A stretch of DNA of 63,482 nucleotides, from the NCBI GenBank assembly GCA_041859045.1, contig JBHELB010000028.1:1-63482 (forward strand). Direction: 5' to 3'. This document shows, piece by piece, positions 1-9,500 of this stretch. The DNA comes from JBHELB01 sp041859045 (GTDB taxonomy: Bacteria; Hydrogenedentota; Hydrogenedentia; Hydrogenedentales; SLHB01). Below the pieces are notes generated by a model. The model did not search any database. It saw nothing but the letters and a program-made list of their open reading frames with translations, and was not told the DNA's origin. Both the position numbers and the translations under genes were made by a program. How positions within the stretch are numbered: the stretch's first letter is position 1; each line of letters opens with the position of its first letter.

Positions 1-141
1 CAACACCGTCCACCAACGCGTCCTGTCCCTAGCCCGCATCGGAAGCTACTGCATCCAAATCGCTGACCTCTACCCACTCAACCACGCCATCAACGTACTC
101 AAGGAAATTCCAGATTAATTAGGAAACTGGGGATTGATGAG
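1..141. repeat. 141-bp terminal inverted repeat, left copy
   Basis: Bases 1-141 are the exact reverse complement of bases 63342-63482; identity ends abruptly at base 142. The copy contains the last 38 codons of an open reading frame, its stop and a short flank. Such a structure at both ends usually means that an assembly contig stopped at a multi-copy sequence. A genuine terminal inverted repeat of an element spanning the window is less likely, since the content between is ordinary chromosome. Confidence 0.9.
2..118 (+). CDS. 3' end of an unidentified repeated gene (partial)
   Basis: Frame 2 is open from the window edge to TAA at 116-118, giving 38 residues that end in NVLKEIPD. The start lies outside the window. 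The peptide looks helical (TVHQRVLSLARIG, IADLYPLNHAINVL) and ends cleanly, which suggests real coding sequence. An identical copy lies at the other edge on the minus strand, so this belongs to a gene present at least twice, perhaps a mobile or duplicated gene. I do not recognise the family. Confidence 0.4.
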   Translation, partial: NTVHQRVLSLARIGSYCIQIADLYPLNHAINVLKEIPD

Positions 142-245
142 GGAGGAAGGAGAAGGGGTAATCGCATTAAACGCCAATTTCCCCGGTGTTTTCGGGAAAA
201 CTGCGGCGCTTCCGCCGGGGTCGTGTCTCGGCTTCGCGGCTTAGG

Positions 246-251
246 TATAAT
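246..251 (+). promoter_or_regulatory. -10 box of mnmE promoter
   Basis: A perfect TATAAT lies 27 bp before the GTG start of mnmE, followed by AGGAGG at 264-269. No good -35 hexamer is seen 16-18 bp upstream (223-228 reads GTGTCT), so only the -10 element is claimed. Confidence 0.5.
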
Positions 252-277
252 CCCCCTATTTCCAGGAGGTTGCTGCC

Positions 278-1654
278 GTGTCTCTCTCTCAAAACGACAC
301 CATTGCCGCCGTCTCAACGCCGCCCGGCGAAGGGGCGATCGGCATAGTACGCCTAAGCGGACCGCGCGCCATCGAGATCGCCCAGGGCATTTTCGTCTCC
401 TCCACGGGCCGCAGGCTGGACGCCGGGCGCGGAAGGGTGTTTCACGGCGAAATCCGCGACGGTGCGCGCAGCATCGACGAGGTGCTGGTGCATGTCATGC
501 GCGCCCCGCACAGCTACACGCGGGAAGACGTGGTCGAGGTCAATACCCACGGCGGCGCTGCGTTGGTGGAGGCCATCCTCGAACTCGCCCTCTGTCGCGG
601 CGCGCGTCTGGCGCATCCGGGCGAATTCACCAAGCGTGCGTTTCTGAACAAACGCATCGACCTCGTGCAGGCCGAAGCGGTGATCGATCGCATCCGCGCG
701 CGGGGTGACGCGGCGTTGCGGGCGGCATCCGGGGCGGCATCGGGCGGTCTGTCGCGGGCGATCACGGCGTTGCGCGATACCCTGGCGGACGCGTTGGCGC
801 GAATTGAAGCGGCGATCGATTTCCCCGATGAAGACCTTCCTGAACTGGTGGATGACGCGTTGCGCGCGCGACTGGAGTCGGCGCGCAACGATGCACAACG
901 GCTCCTCAACACCGCGCACGCGGGGCGTATGTACCGCGAAGGTGCGGCGTTGGCGATCACCGGGCGGCCGAACGTCGGCAAGTCGAGTTTGTTCAACGCG
1001 CTGCTGCGCGACACCCGGGCGATTGTCACGGCGGCCCCGGGCACGACACGCGACCTCCTGGAAGAGGCCGTCAACATTCGCGGCGTGGCGGTGCGCCTGA
1101 TCGACACGGCGGGCTTGCGCCATGCGCACGATGAAGCGGAGCAACTGGGCGTGGCGGCAGCGCGGGGCGCGGTCGAACGCGCGGACGCCGTGTTGTTGTT
1201 GGTCGACGCGGCGGCAGGTTTCATGCCCGAGGATGAGGCGATCGCGCGCGACGTGCTCGCGCTGGGCGTTCCGGCGTTGTTGGTGGTGAACAAGATCGAT
1301 CTCGCCACACCGGGCGCCGTGCCGGAATGGGCCGGAACGTTCCGCGAGACCGTTCGTGTTTCGGCGCGCACCGGTGAGGGGCTTGCCGCGCTTGAGGAGC
1401 GGCTCGCGGCGTTGCTGTTGGGCGAAGGCGCGCCCGCGCCGGAGCAGGCCCTGGTCACGCGCGCGCATCAACGCGATAGTTTGCGACGCGCGCTCGATGC
1501 GCTGGGCCGGGTGCTGGAAAACTATGAGGCATCGCCGGAGTTCCTGAGCATCGACCTGCGCGACGCCCTCGACGCCCTCGGCGAAATCAGCGGAGAAACC
1601 ACGCCGGAAGACATCCTGGATCGCATCTTCTCGTCGTTCTGCATCGGGAAATAG
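278..1654 (+). CDS. mnmE: tRNA uridine-5-carboxymethylaminomethyl(34) synthesis GTPase MnmE
   Basis: MnmE with MnmG installs the cmnm5 modification on wobble U34 of certain tRNAs, using GTP and a one-carbon folate donor. The 458-residue length is typical. The N-terminal folate-binding domain starts MSLSQNDTIAAVSTPPGEGA. An inserted Ras-like G domain carries GRPNVGKSS (about 228-236), the DTAG switch (about 275) and NKID (about 338). The C terminus is the diagnostic FCIGK, whose Cys is conserved in the family. The start is GTG at 278, chosen because AGGAGG sits 8 bp upstream and the N terminus aligns with the family. It opens the window's first plus-strand run and is followed 54 bp later by a terminase-like pair that has no known link to tRNA modification. 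Confidence 0.97.
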   Translation: MSLSQNDTIAAVSTPPGEGAIGIVRLSGPRAIEIAQGIFVSSTGRRLDAGRGRVFHGEIRDGARSIDEVLVHVMRAPHSYTREDVVEVNTHGGAALVEAILELALCRGARLAHPGEFTKRAFLNKRIDLVQAEAVIDRIRARGDAALRAASGAASGGLSRAITALRDTLADALARIEAAIDFPDEDLPELVDDALRARLESARNDAQRLLNTAHAGRMYREGAALAITGRPNVGKSSLFNALLRDTRAIVTAAPGTTRDLLEEAVNIRGVAVRLIDTAGLRHAHDEAEQLGVAAARGAVERADAVLLLVDAAAGFMPEDEAIARDVLALGVPALLVVNKIDLATPGAVPEWAGTFRETVRVSARTGEGLAALEERLAALLLGEGAPAPEQALVTRAHQRDSLRRALDALGRVLENYEASPEFLSIDLRDALDALGEISGETTPEDILDRIFSSFCIGK

Positions 1655-1708
1655 CCTCACCACCGTGCAACGCGCCTTACCTATAAGCAAGTAGTGTAAG
1701 GAGGCGGC

Positions 1709-2188
1709 ATGGGGACAAAGAAGGCGTCGTTGACGTATGCGCGGTTGCCGATGCACCGCTTCGGCGAGGTCTCGCTGGCGGAAGGCATGACGGCGGCCGA
1801 GCGCGAATTCGCACGCGGGTTCATGCGCGACCTGTCGGCGACCGTCCCCGAAACCCACACCGCCCTTCCGTTGCTTCTCATTCACGCCGAAGACGTTGTG
1901 GTGTCGTACTGCATCGTAAACCGCCTCGAACGGGCCCTGTTGCTAGAGGGCCCCTTGCCAGATCGCACCCCCGACGCCCCCAAAGCGCCGGCGGTGCATC
2001 CCGCGCTCGAGGCCGCGAGCAAAGCTCGAGAAAGGTTGCGCAAGGCCATGAAAGAACTCGAAGACGCGTTGGGTCAAAGCGAAGGCGGTACCGCCGCGCG
2101 CGGCATCGCGGACGCCGTGCGTCCGTTGTTGCGGCAGGCCGAGGGCCTGCTCGACGAATCGCTTGAGGAAAACGAGAACCGAAACTAA
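1709..2188 (+). CDS. Hypothetical protein preceding a terminase-like gene
   Basis: This is a 159-residue protein with an AAGGAGG ribosome site at 1698-1704. The N-terminal half is mixed hydrophobic (ALPLLLIHAEDVVVSY). A Pro-rich linker around residues 85-95 leads to a charged C-terminal half (about 95-159) that looks like an amphipathic helix or coiled coil (ASKARERLRKAMKELEDAL). No family is recognised. It lies 15 bp upstream of the terminase-like gene, so the two are probably co-transcribed. Its size and coiled C terminus would suit a small-terminase or adaptor role, but that is inference from position only. Confidence 0.75.
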   Translation: MGTKKASLTYARLPMHRFGEVSLAEGMTAAEREFARGFMRDLSATVPETHTALPLLLIHAEDVVVSYCIVNRLERALLLEGPLPDRTPDAPKAPAVHPALEAASKARERLRKAMKELEDALGQSEGGTAARGIADAVRPLLRQAEGLLDESLEENENRN

Positions 2189-2203
2189 AACGCCGGAGTT
2201 CTT

Positions 2204-3667
2204 ATGCGGTTGAACGAAGAACGTGCGCGGCTCGGGGCGCACCGGCGCGGGATCGCGCCAGAAGCGCTGGACCAATGGATCCACCTGCACCGGCGCGGAG
2301 AATTCGCGGCGCGGTATCTGCGCGATGCCAAAGGCGAGCCGTGGCGAGCGCGTCCGTATCAGGCGGCGTCGCTCGAATCGTATGCCCTGCGCAAGGTGCA
2401 CTGCGACGGGCGTGATGTGGGCAAGACCGCGGAGATCGAGGTCATCGCCGCGTGGGCGATGGTCGCGCGGCCCGACACGGAACTGCTCATCGCGGCGCAG
2501 TGCGAGAACCATCTGTTTCCGCTCATGCACCGCCTCGCGCGTCGATTCCAGTCCACGCCGGAATTCGCGCCGAGCCTCGTCGAGTTTCGCCGGTCGCCGT
2601 CGTGGTTTATGCGCTTCTCGAACGGCTTTGTGCTGTGGGGACGTATCGCCGGTCCGCGCGGAATGAATTTCCAGGGCCTGCACGTTGATTGGCAGATTGT
2701 CGATGAGGCGCAGGACATGACCGAAACCGCCTGGGGCGAGTTGTATCAGGCGCTGAACGGCGGTGGACGGCGCTGGGTCTACGGCGTGCCCAACGGACTC
2801 CGCAACACGTTTCACCGCATGACCGCGATGACGGACGCGGAACAATACAACTGGCCATCGTCGCTGAATCCGTCGTTCACGACGGAAAAGGACGCAGAGC
2901 TGGCGCTGCTCTACGGCGGGCGGAATTCGCCGGGCTACCTTCATCGCGTGCTTGGTCAGCACGGCAGCCCCGCGCAGGCGGTGTTCAACCTCGATGACTA
3001 CCTGGAATGCGTGGACGACGGCGTGGACTTCGCGAATCTCGAACTTGAGGGCGACGCGCCGTTCGGGGTGCCGTACGACGTGCCGCGCGGCGACTACTAC
3101 CTGGGGTGCGACTTGGGTTTTGCGCGCGATCCGTCGGAGTTCGTCGTCTACCGCAACGCGCCGCCGCATTTGATCAACGTGCTGCGCGTGCATCTTGAGA
3201 ACGTCAACTACGCGCGGCAACAGGCGATCATCGAGGAACTCGACGCGGCGTTCGATTTCCGCGCGATCGGCATCGACAGCGGCAACAGCGGACGCGCCGT
3301 CGCGCATAATCTTATGGCGTCGGGCATGGCGTGGTGCGAGAAGGTGCGGCCCATGGAGTTCGGCGGTGTCCTCGAACTCGGCACGCTGATCGATGGCCGC
3401 ACGGCTCGGCGTCCGGCGAAGGCGTTTATGACCGAACTCATCGAGCGCCGCATGAGCGAGCGTTGTATTGTATTTCCGCGTCTTGCGGTGCGTGAGGAAC
3501 AGTATGCCGCGCACACCTATTCGCTCGGCGCGAGTGGGCAGATTCTCTATGACAAGGGCAACGATCATCTGATCGACGCGGACCGTTGCGCGTTGCTCGC
3601 GCATTACCTCGACACCGCGCAGCACGATGAACCGGTGCGGATTGGCGTGCGGCTCGAGGGGTTCTAG
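2204..3667 (+). CDS. Phage terminase large subunit-like ATPase/nuclease
   Basis: The 487-residue protein has the architecture of a DNA-packaging terminase. A deviant Walker A reads DGRDVGKT (residues 68-75). Walker B with catalytic Glu is IVDEAQDM (about 165-172), followed by a coupling-type segment. A C-terminal RNase H-like nuclease half has acidic motifs CDLGFARDP (about 304), IGIDSGNSG (about 358) and HLIDADR (about 450). Terminases cleave and translocate concatemeric phage DNA. No portal, capsid or tail gene is nearby, and both flanks are housekeeping-type genes. The unit is therefore either a prophage remnant or a domesticated packaging motor. All motifs look intact, which argues against simple decay. 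The stop codon overlaps the stop of the convergent gene (CTAG at 3664-3667). Confidence 0.8.
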   Translation: MRLNEERARLGAHRRGIAPEALDQWIHLHRRGEFAARYLRDAKGEPWRARPYQAASLESYALRKVHCDGRDVGKTAEIEVIAAWAMVARPDTELLIAAQCENHLFPLMHRLARRFQSTPEFAPSLVEFRRSPSWFMRFSNGFVLWGRIAGPRGMNFQGLHVDWQIVDEAQDMTETAWGELYQALNGGGRRWVYGVPNGLRNTFHRMTAMTDAEQYNWPSSLNPSFTTEKDAELALLYGGRNSPGYLHRVLGQHGSPAQAVFNLDDYLECVDDGVDFANLELEGDAPFGVPYDVPRGDYYLGCDLGFARDPSEFVVYRNAPPHLINVLRVHLENVNYARQQAIIEELDAAFDFRAIGIDSGNSGRAVAHNLMASGMAWCEKVRPMEFGGVLELGTLIDGRTARRPAKAFMTELIERRMSERCIVFPRLAVREEQYAAHTYSLGASGQILYDKGNDHLIDADRCALLAHYLDTAQHDEPVRIGVRLEGF

Positions 3668-4818
3668 CGCAGTCCTTCCGCCTCACGGCGCATGAGCCGA
3701 TAGAGATCGTCGAGGCGGTGCGGCATCGGGTCGGGCCTGAAACTCGAGAGAAACACCGACTGCGAGTCCGGATGCGCGGGCTCGTAACCGTGCATCCCGG
3801 CGAGCATCGTTTCGCCCATGAAACTCGGGCATACGAGCACACCCGGATCCGCCATCCAGAACACTTCGCCGTACTTGCGATCCGGGAACAGGCAGCCGTA
3901 TCCGGCGAGGTCCGCATCCGTCAGCAGACGGCCTTTGGGCATGGCCGCCAACGTCTCGCGGATACGCGTCCGCGCGCGGTCGTTGAAGAACCAGAACCGT
4001 GCCATGGTCGAATCGTAGACCGCCGCATAGTCCTTCCCGTACTCCAGGCCCAGTGCCCCGATTGGCCCGATCAGGTCCACGTGATCCGTCACTGCGGTCA
4101 TGCCGTGGTCCGAGAACACGCACAATTGGACGTCGTCATAGCGCGTGCGGGCATGCTCCCAGATCGCGCGCAGGTCGCGCGCATAGCGCTCCATATGCTG
4201 CAGCGCCTCCGCCGAGTCCGGGCCGTATTGGTGCAACACGGCGTCCATCGTGGCGAGGTAGAGATACGCGAACCGCACCTCGCCCGCGTCAATCGCCGCG
4301 TGCAGCGCGTCGAGGTTCTGCGCCTCCGTTCGCCGCCAGTCCGACAGCGAATACGGAATGCCCTCCGCGCGCAGGAAGTCGAAGATCGTCTCCGCGCCGC
4401 TTAGGATGCCGCGCGGATGATAGAGGTCGCGTTTCTCGGAGTAGTCGAAGTACGGCAACAGGCGGAACGGCATGTTGTAGATCTGGAAATAGCCGGTGTA
4501 ACCGTAGTAGCGCTTCAGCGCGAGGCTGAGGTAACGCCGCACCCGGCCGCGGCGCGTGATGCTCTGCGGCAGCAGGTTCAGCCAGCGGCACAGGCGAAAC
4601 GGCGACCCCTCGGGATTGTAGTAGAAACACGAGAAATGCCCGTGGTCCTGCGGCATCAGCCCCGTGAGAATGGTGGGGTCGCAGGTCGAGCTATACCCAA
4701 AGATGGAAGTGAGCGGCTCGCGGCACGTCAGCACATCGTCCAGAAACGGCGCGCGCTGCGCCAGTTTCCATCCAAACGCGTCGATAAACGTGAATATCCG
4801 CAAGCGTTTCGAACTCAT
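3664..4818 (-). CDS. Alkaline phosphatase superfamily / type I phosphodiesterase-like protein
   Basis: A protein of 384 residues from the Met at 4816-4818, preceded on its strand by AGGAAA. An upstream in-frame start would add 14 unlikely residues. Motifs of the nucleotide pyrophosphatase/phosphodiesterase fold are present: FIDAFGW (metal-binding Asp), SSTCDPTILTG (candidate Thr nucleophile with following TGLMPQDHG), ATMDAVLHQYGP (second metal set) and CVFSDHGM. No signal peptide is seen, so it is probably cytoplasmic. The substrate is unknown. Related proteins act on phosphodiesters, glycerophospholipid-like or sulfate esters. It converges on the terminase-like gene with overlapping stops. 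Confidence 0.8.
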   Translation of the reverse strand: MSSKRLRIFTFIDAFGWKLAQRAPFLDDVLTCREPLTSIFGYSSTCDPTILTGLMPQDHGHFSCFYYNPEGSPFRLCRWLNLLPQSITRRGRVRRYLSLALKRYYGYTGYFQIYNMPFRLLPYFDYSEKRDLYHPRGILSGAETIFDFLRAEGIPYSLSDWRRTEAQNLDALHAAIDAGEVRFAYLYLATMDAVLHQYGPDSAEALQHMERYARDLRAIWEHARTRYDDVQLCVFSDHGMTAVTDHVDLIGPIGALGLEYGKDYAAVYDSTMARFWFFNDRARTRIRETLAAMPKGRLLTDADLAGYGCLFPDRKYGEVFWMADPGVLVCPSFMGETMLAGMHGYEPAHPDSQSVFLSSFRPDPMPHRLDDLYRLMRREAEGLR

Positions 4819-4896
4819 CGCCGGTTTCCTAGGCCCTATTCCACGGCGGCATTGTGCCACAACGCGGTAGGCGAAGAGTAGGCAGGCGAGACTCTG

Positions 4897-5997
4897 TCAG
4901 GAGCGCCATTCGAACCGAACGCGGAGTTTGTTGTGCCAGTCATTCCGAATGTGCCCGTCGTGCTGGAGACGGCCAACAACAACCCCTGGGTGGACTTCAT
5001 TTTCCCTTGCAAAAGACGCTATTGCTTCTGAGTAGAACGCTCCCGCGTTAACAAAAGCGTTGTAGGGATTCGGGGCGATCAATTGGTCCGCAGCGAATCG
5101 GTCGGCTTCCTTTTCTCTCTCTGCACAGGAAGGATTGCCACCCCCAATTTCGAGAATGACATTCTCTTCACGGTGCAACTTGAGGTGTCCCAGTTCATGA
5201 AACAAACTGAACCAGAAAATATCCGCCCACTTCCCCCGGCTTGTCATCATAATAACGGCCTTGTCTTTTCCCAGCCAAAAAGCCGCCCCGTGCGCATAGG
5301 TTTTTGGCGGCTGCGGGCACAAAACAAGCACGACGCCTACGGATGCCAGCAACGCGGTTAGTTGGGTCTGGAAATCGGATGGGTCAAGCAACGTCATTCG
5401 ACGAATAGTCGGCAACGCCTCGACGAGAGCCGAGGCTTTGAAGTCTCTGCACTCCGTCTGATGAGCGTACCGTTCTCCAATTCGCAGCCAAACCGCCAGC
5501 GCTTCGGCGGAAGGCGCCTTTCCCGTGCCTGCAACTTGCCTGAACGCTACCCCGTATCTTGGAAGATTCGTGACTTCGCGCAGGGAAGTCACCCCCAAAA
5601 AACGACGTAATTCACGCACGCGCTCGCGTAGGTCTCTGGTGCTCTTCACAAGGTTCAGTTTTGCGAGATAGGAATAACAGAATATCCTGACAAGGCCTTG
5701 CTCCGACTCTAGAAGGGCCGCGGCCTTTGCGCCCTCTTGCCGCGCCAGAGTAAGGCGATACTCGGCTTCGAGGCCGGTCCAAATGTGCGCGGGCACGCCG
5801 ATCACTTGCTCGAGCTGAAGCGCCGTCTCCGGGGTAATCGCTTTATCCCCCTTATAAATGGCACTTAGCTTTGGAGCGGGGCGATTCATTCTCTTGGCAA
5901 GTTCGTCCTTGGACATACCAAGGTCATCCAGCACCTCTTCGAGGTACTCGCCGGGAGGGATCGCGAGATCCGAGTATGTCTGTTCCTTAGTCATCAT
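4897..5997 (-). CDS. higA: HigA-type antitoxin fused to ImmA/IrrE metallopeptidase domain
   Basis: The 366-residue protein combines an N-terminal XRE helix-turn-helix (about 24-75, LGMSKDELAKRM) with a C-terminal ImmA/IrrE zinc peptidase-like domain containing HELGH (267-271) and a downstream acidic ligand candidate in EKEADRFAAD. Plain HigA antitoxins are about 100 residues. The fused form is a known larger variant in which the peptidase domain may sense or process a partner. It overlaps the upstream toxin gene by 11 bp and so is co-transcribed with it. The HTH probably binds the palindrome upstream of the toxin gene. Either of the two adjacent Met codons (5997 or 5994) could start it. Confidence 0.88.
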   Translation of the reverse strand: MMTKEQTYSDLAIPPGEYLEEVLDDLGMSKDELAKRMNRPAPKLSAIYKGDKAITPETALQLEQVIGVPAHIWTGLEAEYRLTLARQEGAKAAALLESEQGLVRIFCYSYLAKLNLVKSTRDLRERVRELRRFLGVTSLREVTNLPRYGVAFRQVAGTGKAPSAEALAVWLRIGERYAHQTECRDFKASALVEALPTIRRMTLLDPSDFQTQLTALLASVGVVLVLCPQPPKTYAHGAAFWLGKDKAVIMMTSRGKWADIFWFSLFHELGHLKLHREENVILEIGGGNPSCAEREKEADRFAADQLIAPNPYNAFVNAGAFYSEAIASFARENEVHPGVVVGRLQHDGHIRNDWHNKLRVRFEWRS

Positions 5998-6289
5998 AGT
6001 GATTACTCACCTCTTCGATACAAACAATTTCCGTCGCGTCGTTCGTGAAGGAAAACACCAACCGCCAACGTCCTGTGAGCTTCATGGCGTATTGCCCTAC
6101 GCGATCTCCCTTCAGCGCGTGGCAGCGCAACGACGATTGGGCCATCAGATCGCTCAGGGAGGTGCTCACCTTCAATATCTTCACCCGCAAGATGTACTTG
6201 CGCGCCACCTCTGCCCCCCACGCGCGAACCCCTTTCTGGGATTGCTCATAGCAGATGCGCAACGTTCGCGTGCGGAACCGAACCTCCAC
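5987..6289 (-). CDS. higB: HigB/RelE-like type II toxin
   Basis: A 100-residue protein of the RelE/ParE fold, read from a GTG at 6289. Typical features are its small basic character, the central AEVARKYILRVKIL helix, LKGDRVGQYAMKLTGRWRLVFSF with the conserved RW-RLVF strand, and a C-terminal acidic tail. Family members cleave mRNA at the ribosome. The gene precedes its antitoxin, the order expected for higBA rather than relBE, and overlaps it by 11 bp. Confidence 0.88.
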   Translation of the reverse strand: MEVRFRTRTLRICYEQSQKGVRAWGAEVARKYILRVKILKVSTSLSDLMAQSSLRCHALKGDRVGQYAMKLTGRWRLVFSFTNDATEIVCIEEVSNHYDD

Positions 6290-6318
6290 CTTGCACCAAC
6301 CCTCCGTGGCGACGCGTC

Positions 6319-6363
6319 TTTACCTTATGGGTAAATTGTTGCATACCCACCCCAATCAGTCAA
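6319..6363 (-). promoter_or_regulatory. higBA promoter with overlapping operator palindrome
   Basis: On the minus strand, TTGACT (6358-6363) and AACAAT (6335-6340) are spaced by 17 bp. Just downstream, a perfect inverted repeat TTTACC-N5-GGTAAA (6319-6335) covers the end of the -10 box and the expected transcription start. This is the arrangement expected for autorepression by the HigA HTH domain. Confidence 0.55.
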
Positions 6364-6502
6364 GCTTCCGAAACTTGATGTTCCAGATCGAAATCGTGCA
6401 GGGCGAAATATGGACCTCCGGCGGGGAGTGGGGGTACTATAACGGTGAACGCTGGGGATGCGAAAGAACTCGCGCGCTGGGGACGCGTGGGAAAGGGTGA
6501 AC

Positions 6503-9500
6503 ATGGCGGGTGGAACGTGGACGCTGCGGGGCTGGGCATGTCTGTTGGGCGCGTTGTTTGTGGCGCTTTCAGCGGGTGCGGCGGAACGCAGGGTGCCGGA
6601 GACGTACTCGACGATCGCGTTGGCGCTCGGCGCGGCGCAGAGCGGCGATGTCGTGCTCATCAATAGCGGGTTCTACCAGGAGACCGTCACGACGACCAAG
6701 CCGGGCATCACGTTCCGAGGCATGGGCGAGACGACGGAAGTCAGCGCGAGCGGCGCGGGGTCGCCGTTTCACATTCGGCACGACAACACGCGTATCGAAA
6801 ACCTGACCGTCCGCGATGCGGGCGGGCTGGAGCCGGGCGGCGGCCTCGAAGCGGCGGGCGTCTATGTGGATCAGGGCGCGAACATCACGTTGTCCCAGGT
6901 CTTTTTCAAGAACTGCACGTATGGACTCATCTGCGGGCGCACGATCAGCGGCACAACCGTGAGTCCGCGCATCGAACGCGGCCAGTTCGAGTCGTGCACG
7001 GAATGGGCGGTGGATGTGCGCGGTCCGGCGCGGCCGACGATTCTCAATTCGCTGATCATCGAGTGCCAGGCGGGCGTACGCATGCGGCAGAATTCGGCCA
7101 CGACGCTGATGAACAACACGATCGTCGCGTGCACGCAGCAGGGCGTGTATTTCCAGGCGACGGGCGTCAGTCTGCTGCAGAACAACAACGTCTGCTACAA
7201 CGGCGTGGGTTTCCAGATTTCGACGACAAGAGCGCCGACCTTGCGCGGCAACAACGCGTCGGGCAACTCGACCAGCAATTACTCGGGCCAAACGCCGGAC
7301 GAAACGAACTTCAGTTTCTCGAATCCCGGGTTCATCAACCCGCAAGGACGCGCGTATCATCTCCAAACGGGTTCCGCGTGCAAGGATCGCGGCTGGGGAT
7401 GGATGGCGCCGTATATCGACTTCGACGGCGACGAGCGGCCACTGGGCACGGGCGTGGATATCGGCTACGACGAAGTGCCGGATACGGGCGGATACCATGA
7501 AAGCATCCTCGAAGGCGGCACGTACGGCGTGCACGATCTGTTTGCGCTGCTCAACGGCGGAGCCCAGGTGCGCTCGGGTACGCTCCAGTTCATGACGAGC
7601 AACGCCGTGCGCCGCAATCTTGTCGGCTCGGCGATCAAAGACTTCAACTACAACGTCGTGTCGGACGGCAGTTTCGCCTACTACGGCACGGGCTATGCCG
7701 GACCGGTGGGGTTTTGGGGCACGGTAGGTGCGGCGGGTTTGTTGCCGATCCACGGGAGTTACGCCGCGCCCAGCACCGACGCCGAGGCCACGGCGGGCTA
7801 CGCAGGCTACCGGCTGGGCGTGCGGCTCTCCAGCGCGCAGACCAACGCGCGTCTCACCGGCACGTACAGTGTCCATGCGTTGCTGCTGCCCACGGGCGGC
7901 GCGTGGCGCACGGTCTCGGGCACGACGCTCGCCAACGGCGCGGGTGTCATGGTCACGCAATGGGACAACACGCTGCCGGGCGATGCGTTCGCGGCGCGAC
8001 GCTCGACGTATACCGTGGCGGCGGATGGCCGTGTCGCCATCGACAGCGCCCCGAGTTCCGGCGCAACGCTCGAGTCCGGCGGCTCGTTGTTGGTGCAGAA
8101 CCTCGACGTTGCCGCAGGGGCCGATCCGCGCGTGCCGCAGGGCTACCGCGGGCTCGCGCTGTATCTTCGGCGCGGGGTGTCGCGTTCCACGGCTGACTTC
8201 AACGGCACCTACCGTCTCCACGAGCTGCGTGCGTTGCCGGGGAACGCGCATGCCTCGGGCTTGGGCGTGGTGCTGCTCACGGGCACGGGCAATTACAGCG
8301 GCGATCTGCTGCGCAACGGCGATGCGTCGACGTTATCGGGTAAAGTACAGGTCGCGGGGTCTGGACTCGTAAAGCTCAACAGCGCGACCTTCCCCGAGGG
8401 CACCCTCGGGCTCAACAACAACCTTGCCGTGTTTACGCAGCGCGCGGGGCAGGTCTCCGGCCAGGGCAGTTCGGCGTGGATGCAGCTTTGGCTGCGCACG
8501 CAAGGGCTTACCGCCGCGCCGCCCGACACCGATGCCGACGGCCTCACGAACGCGGAGGAGGCGACGCTCGGCACCAACGCGTCGAAAGCCGATACCGACG
8601 GCGACGGCATCCCGGACGGTGCGGATGCGCAACCGACTATCGCGAACACGACGTACTCGGCCGCGCCGACGTCGCTGACCTTCAACATCACCCAGGGTCA
8701 ATCCGCGCCCGCTCCGCAGAATGTCGCAGTCTCAAGCAATCAGAACCCGTTCCTAACGTGGAGCGCGCAGGCCGACAAGGCATGGGTCACCTTAAATGGC
8801 GCTTCGGGCGTGGGCGACGGCTCCTTTTTCGCGTCCATCGATCCGGCAGGCCTTACCGCCGCAGAGAGTCCCTACACGGCGACGCTCACGGTCGACGCGC
8901 AAGGCAGCGGCGGCACGAAACAGATACCGATCACCGTGAACGTCGCGTACGCGCCGCCGTCGTTGACCGCAAACCCCACGTCGCTGACGTTCTTCGCGTT
9001 CGAGGGCGGCGGTGCGCCCACGACCAAAGTCGTCGCGCTATCCAATACCGCCGGCGGCCCCTATACCTGGACGGCCACGACGCTGGCATCGTGGATCACG
9101 GTGTCGCCCCCATCCGGCACCGCCGACGGCGCGGTTCAGATTGGCGTGAACCCCGATGGCCTCACCGCCGCGGGGTCGCCGTACGTCTCGTCCGTTCGCT
9201 TCACCGCACCGGGCGGCGCAAACAACCCCGTGGATGTGGCCGTTTCGTTCGAGGTCGCCCCTGGCCGCGAGTTGAACCAAGCCTTTCCCGTGGCGGCCTC
9301 GACGCTGGCACAAAGCGTCCCTGCGGTGGCGTACGACGCGACCGGTCACCGCTATGGCGTGGTCTGGGTCGAGGGGGGCCAGGTCCGCGCACAGTTGCTC
9401 GACGAAACCGCGTTGCCGCTGGGCGATGCGTTTACGGTCAGCGATGCACAAGTCGTGAACAACCGCCCGGCCATCGCCGCCAATCCCGCGCAAGGCGGCT

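Noticed and set aside
353..1885. Long minus-strand ORF antisense to mnmE
   Set aside because: Arg/His-rich translation with no family signal and no ribosome site; mnmE on the other strand is unmistakable. Such long shadows are expected at this GC content.
1709..3667. Intact prophage
   Set aside because: Only a terminase-like gene and one small partner are present; no portal, capsid, tail, integrase or attachment site is seen.
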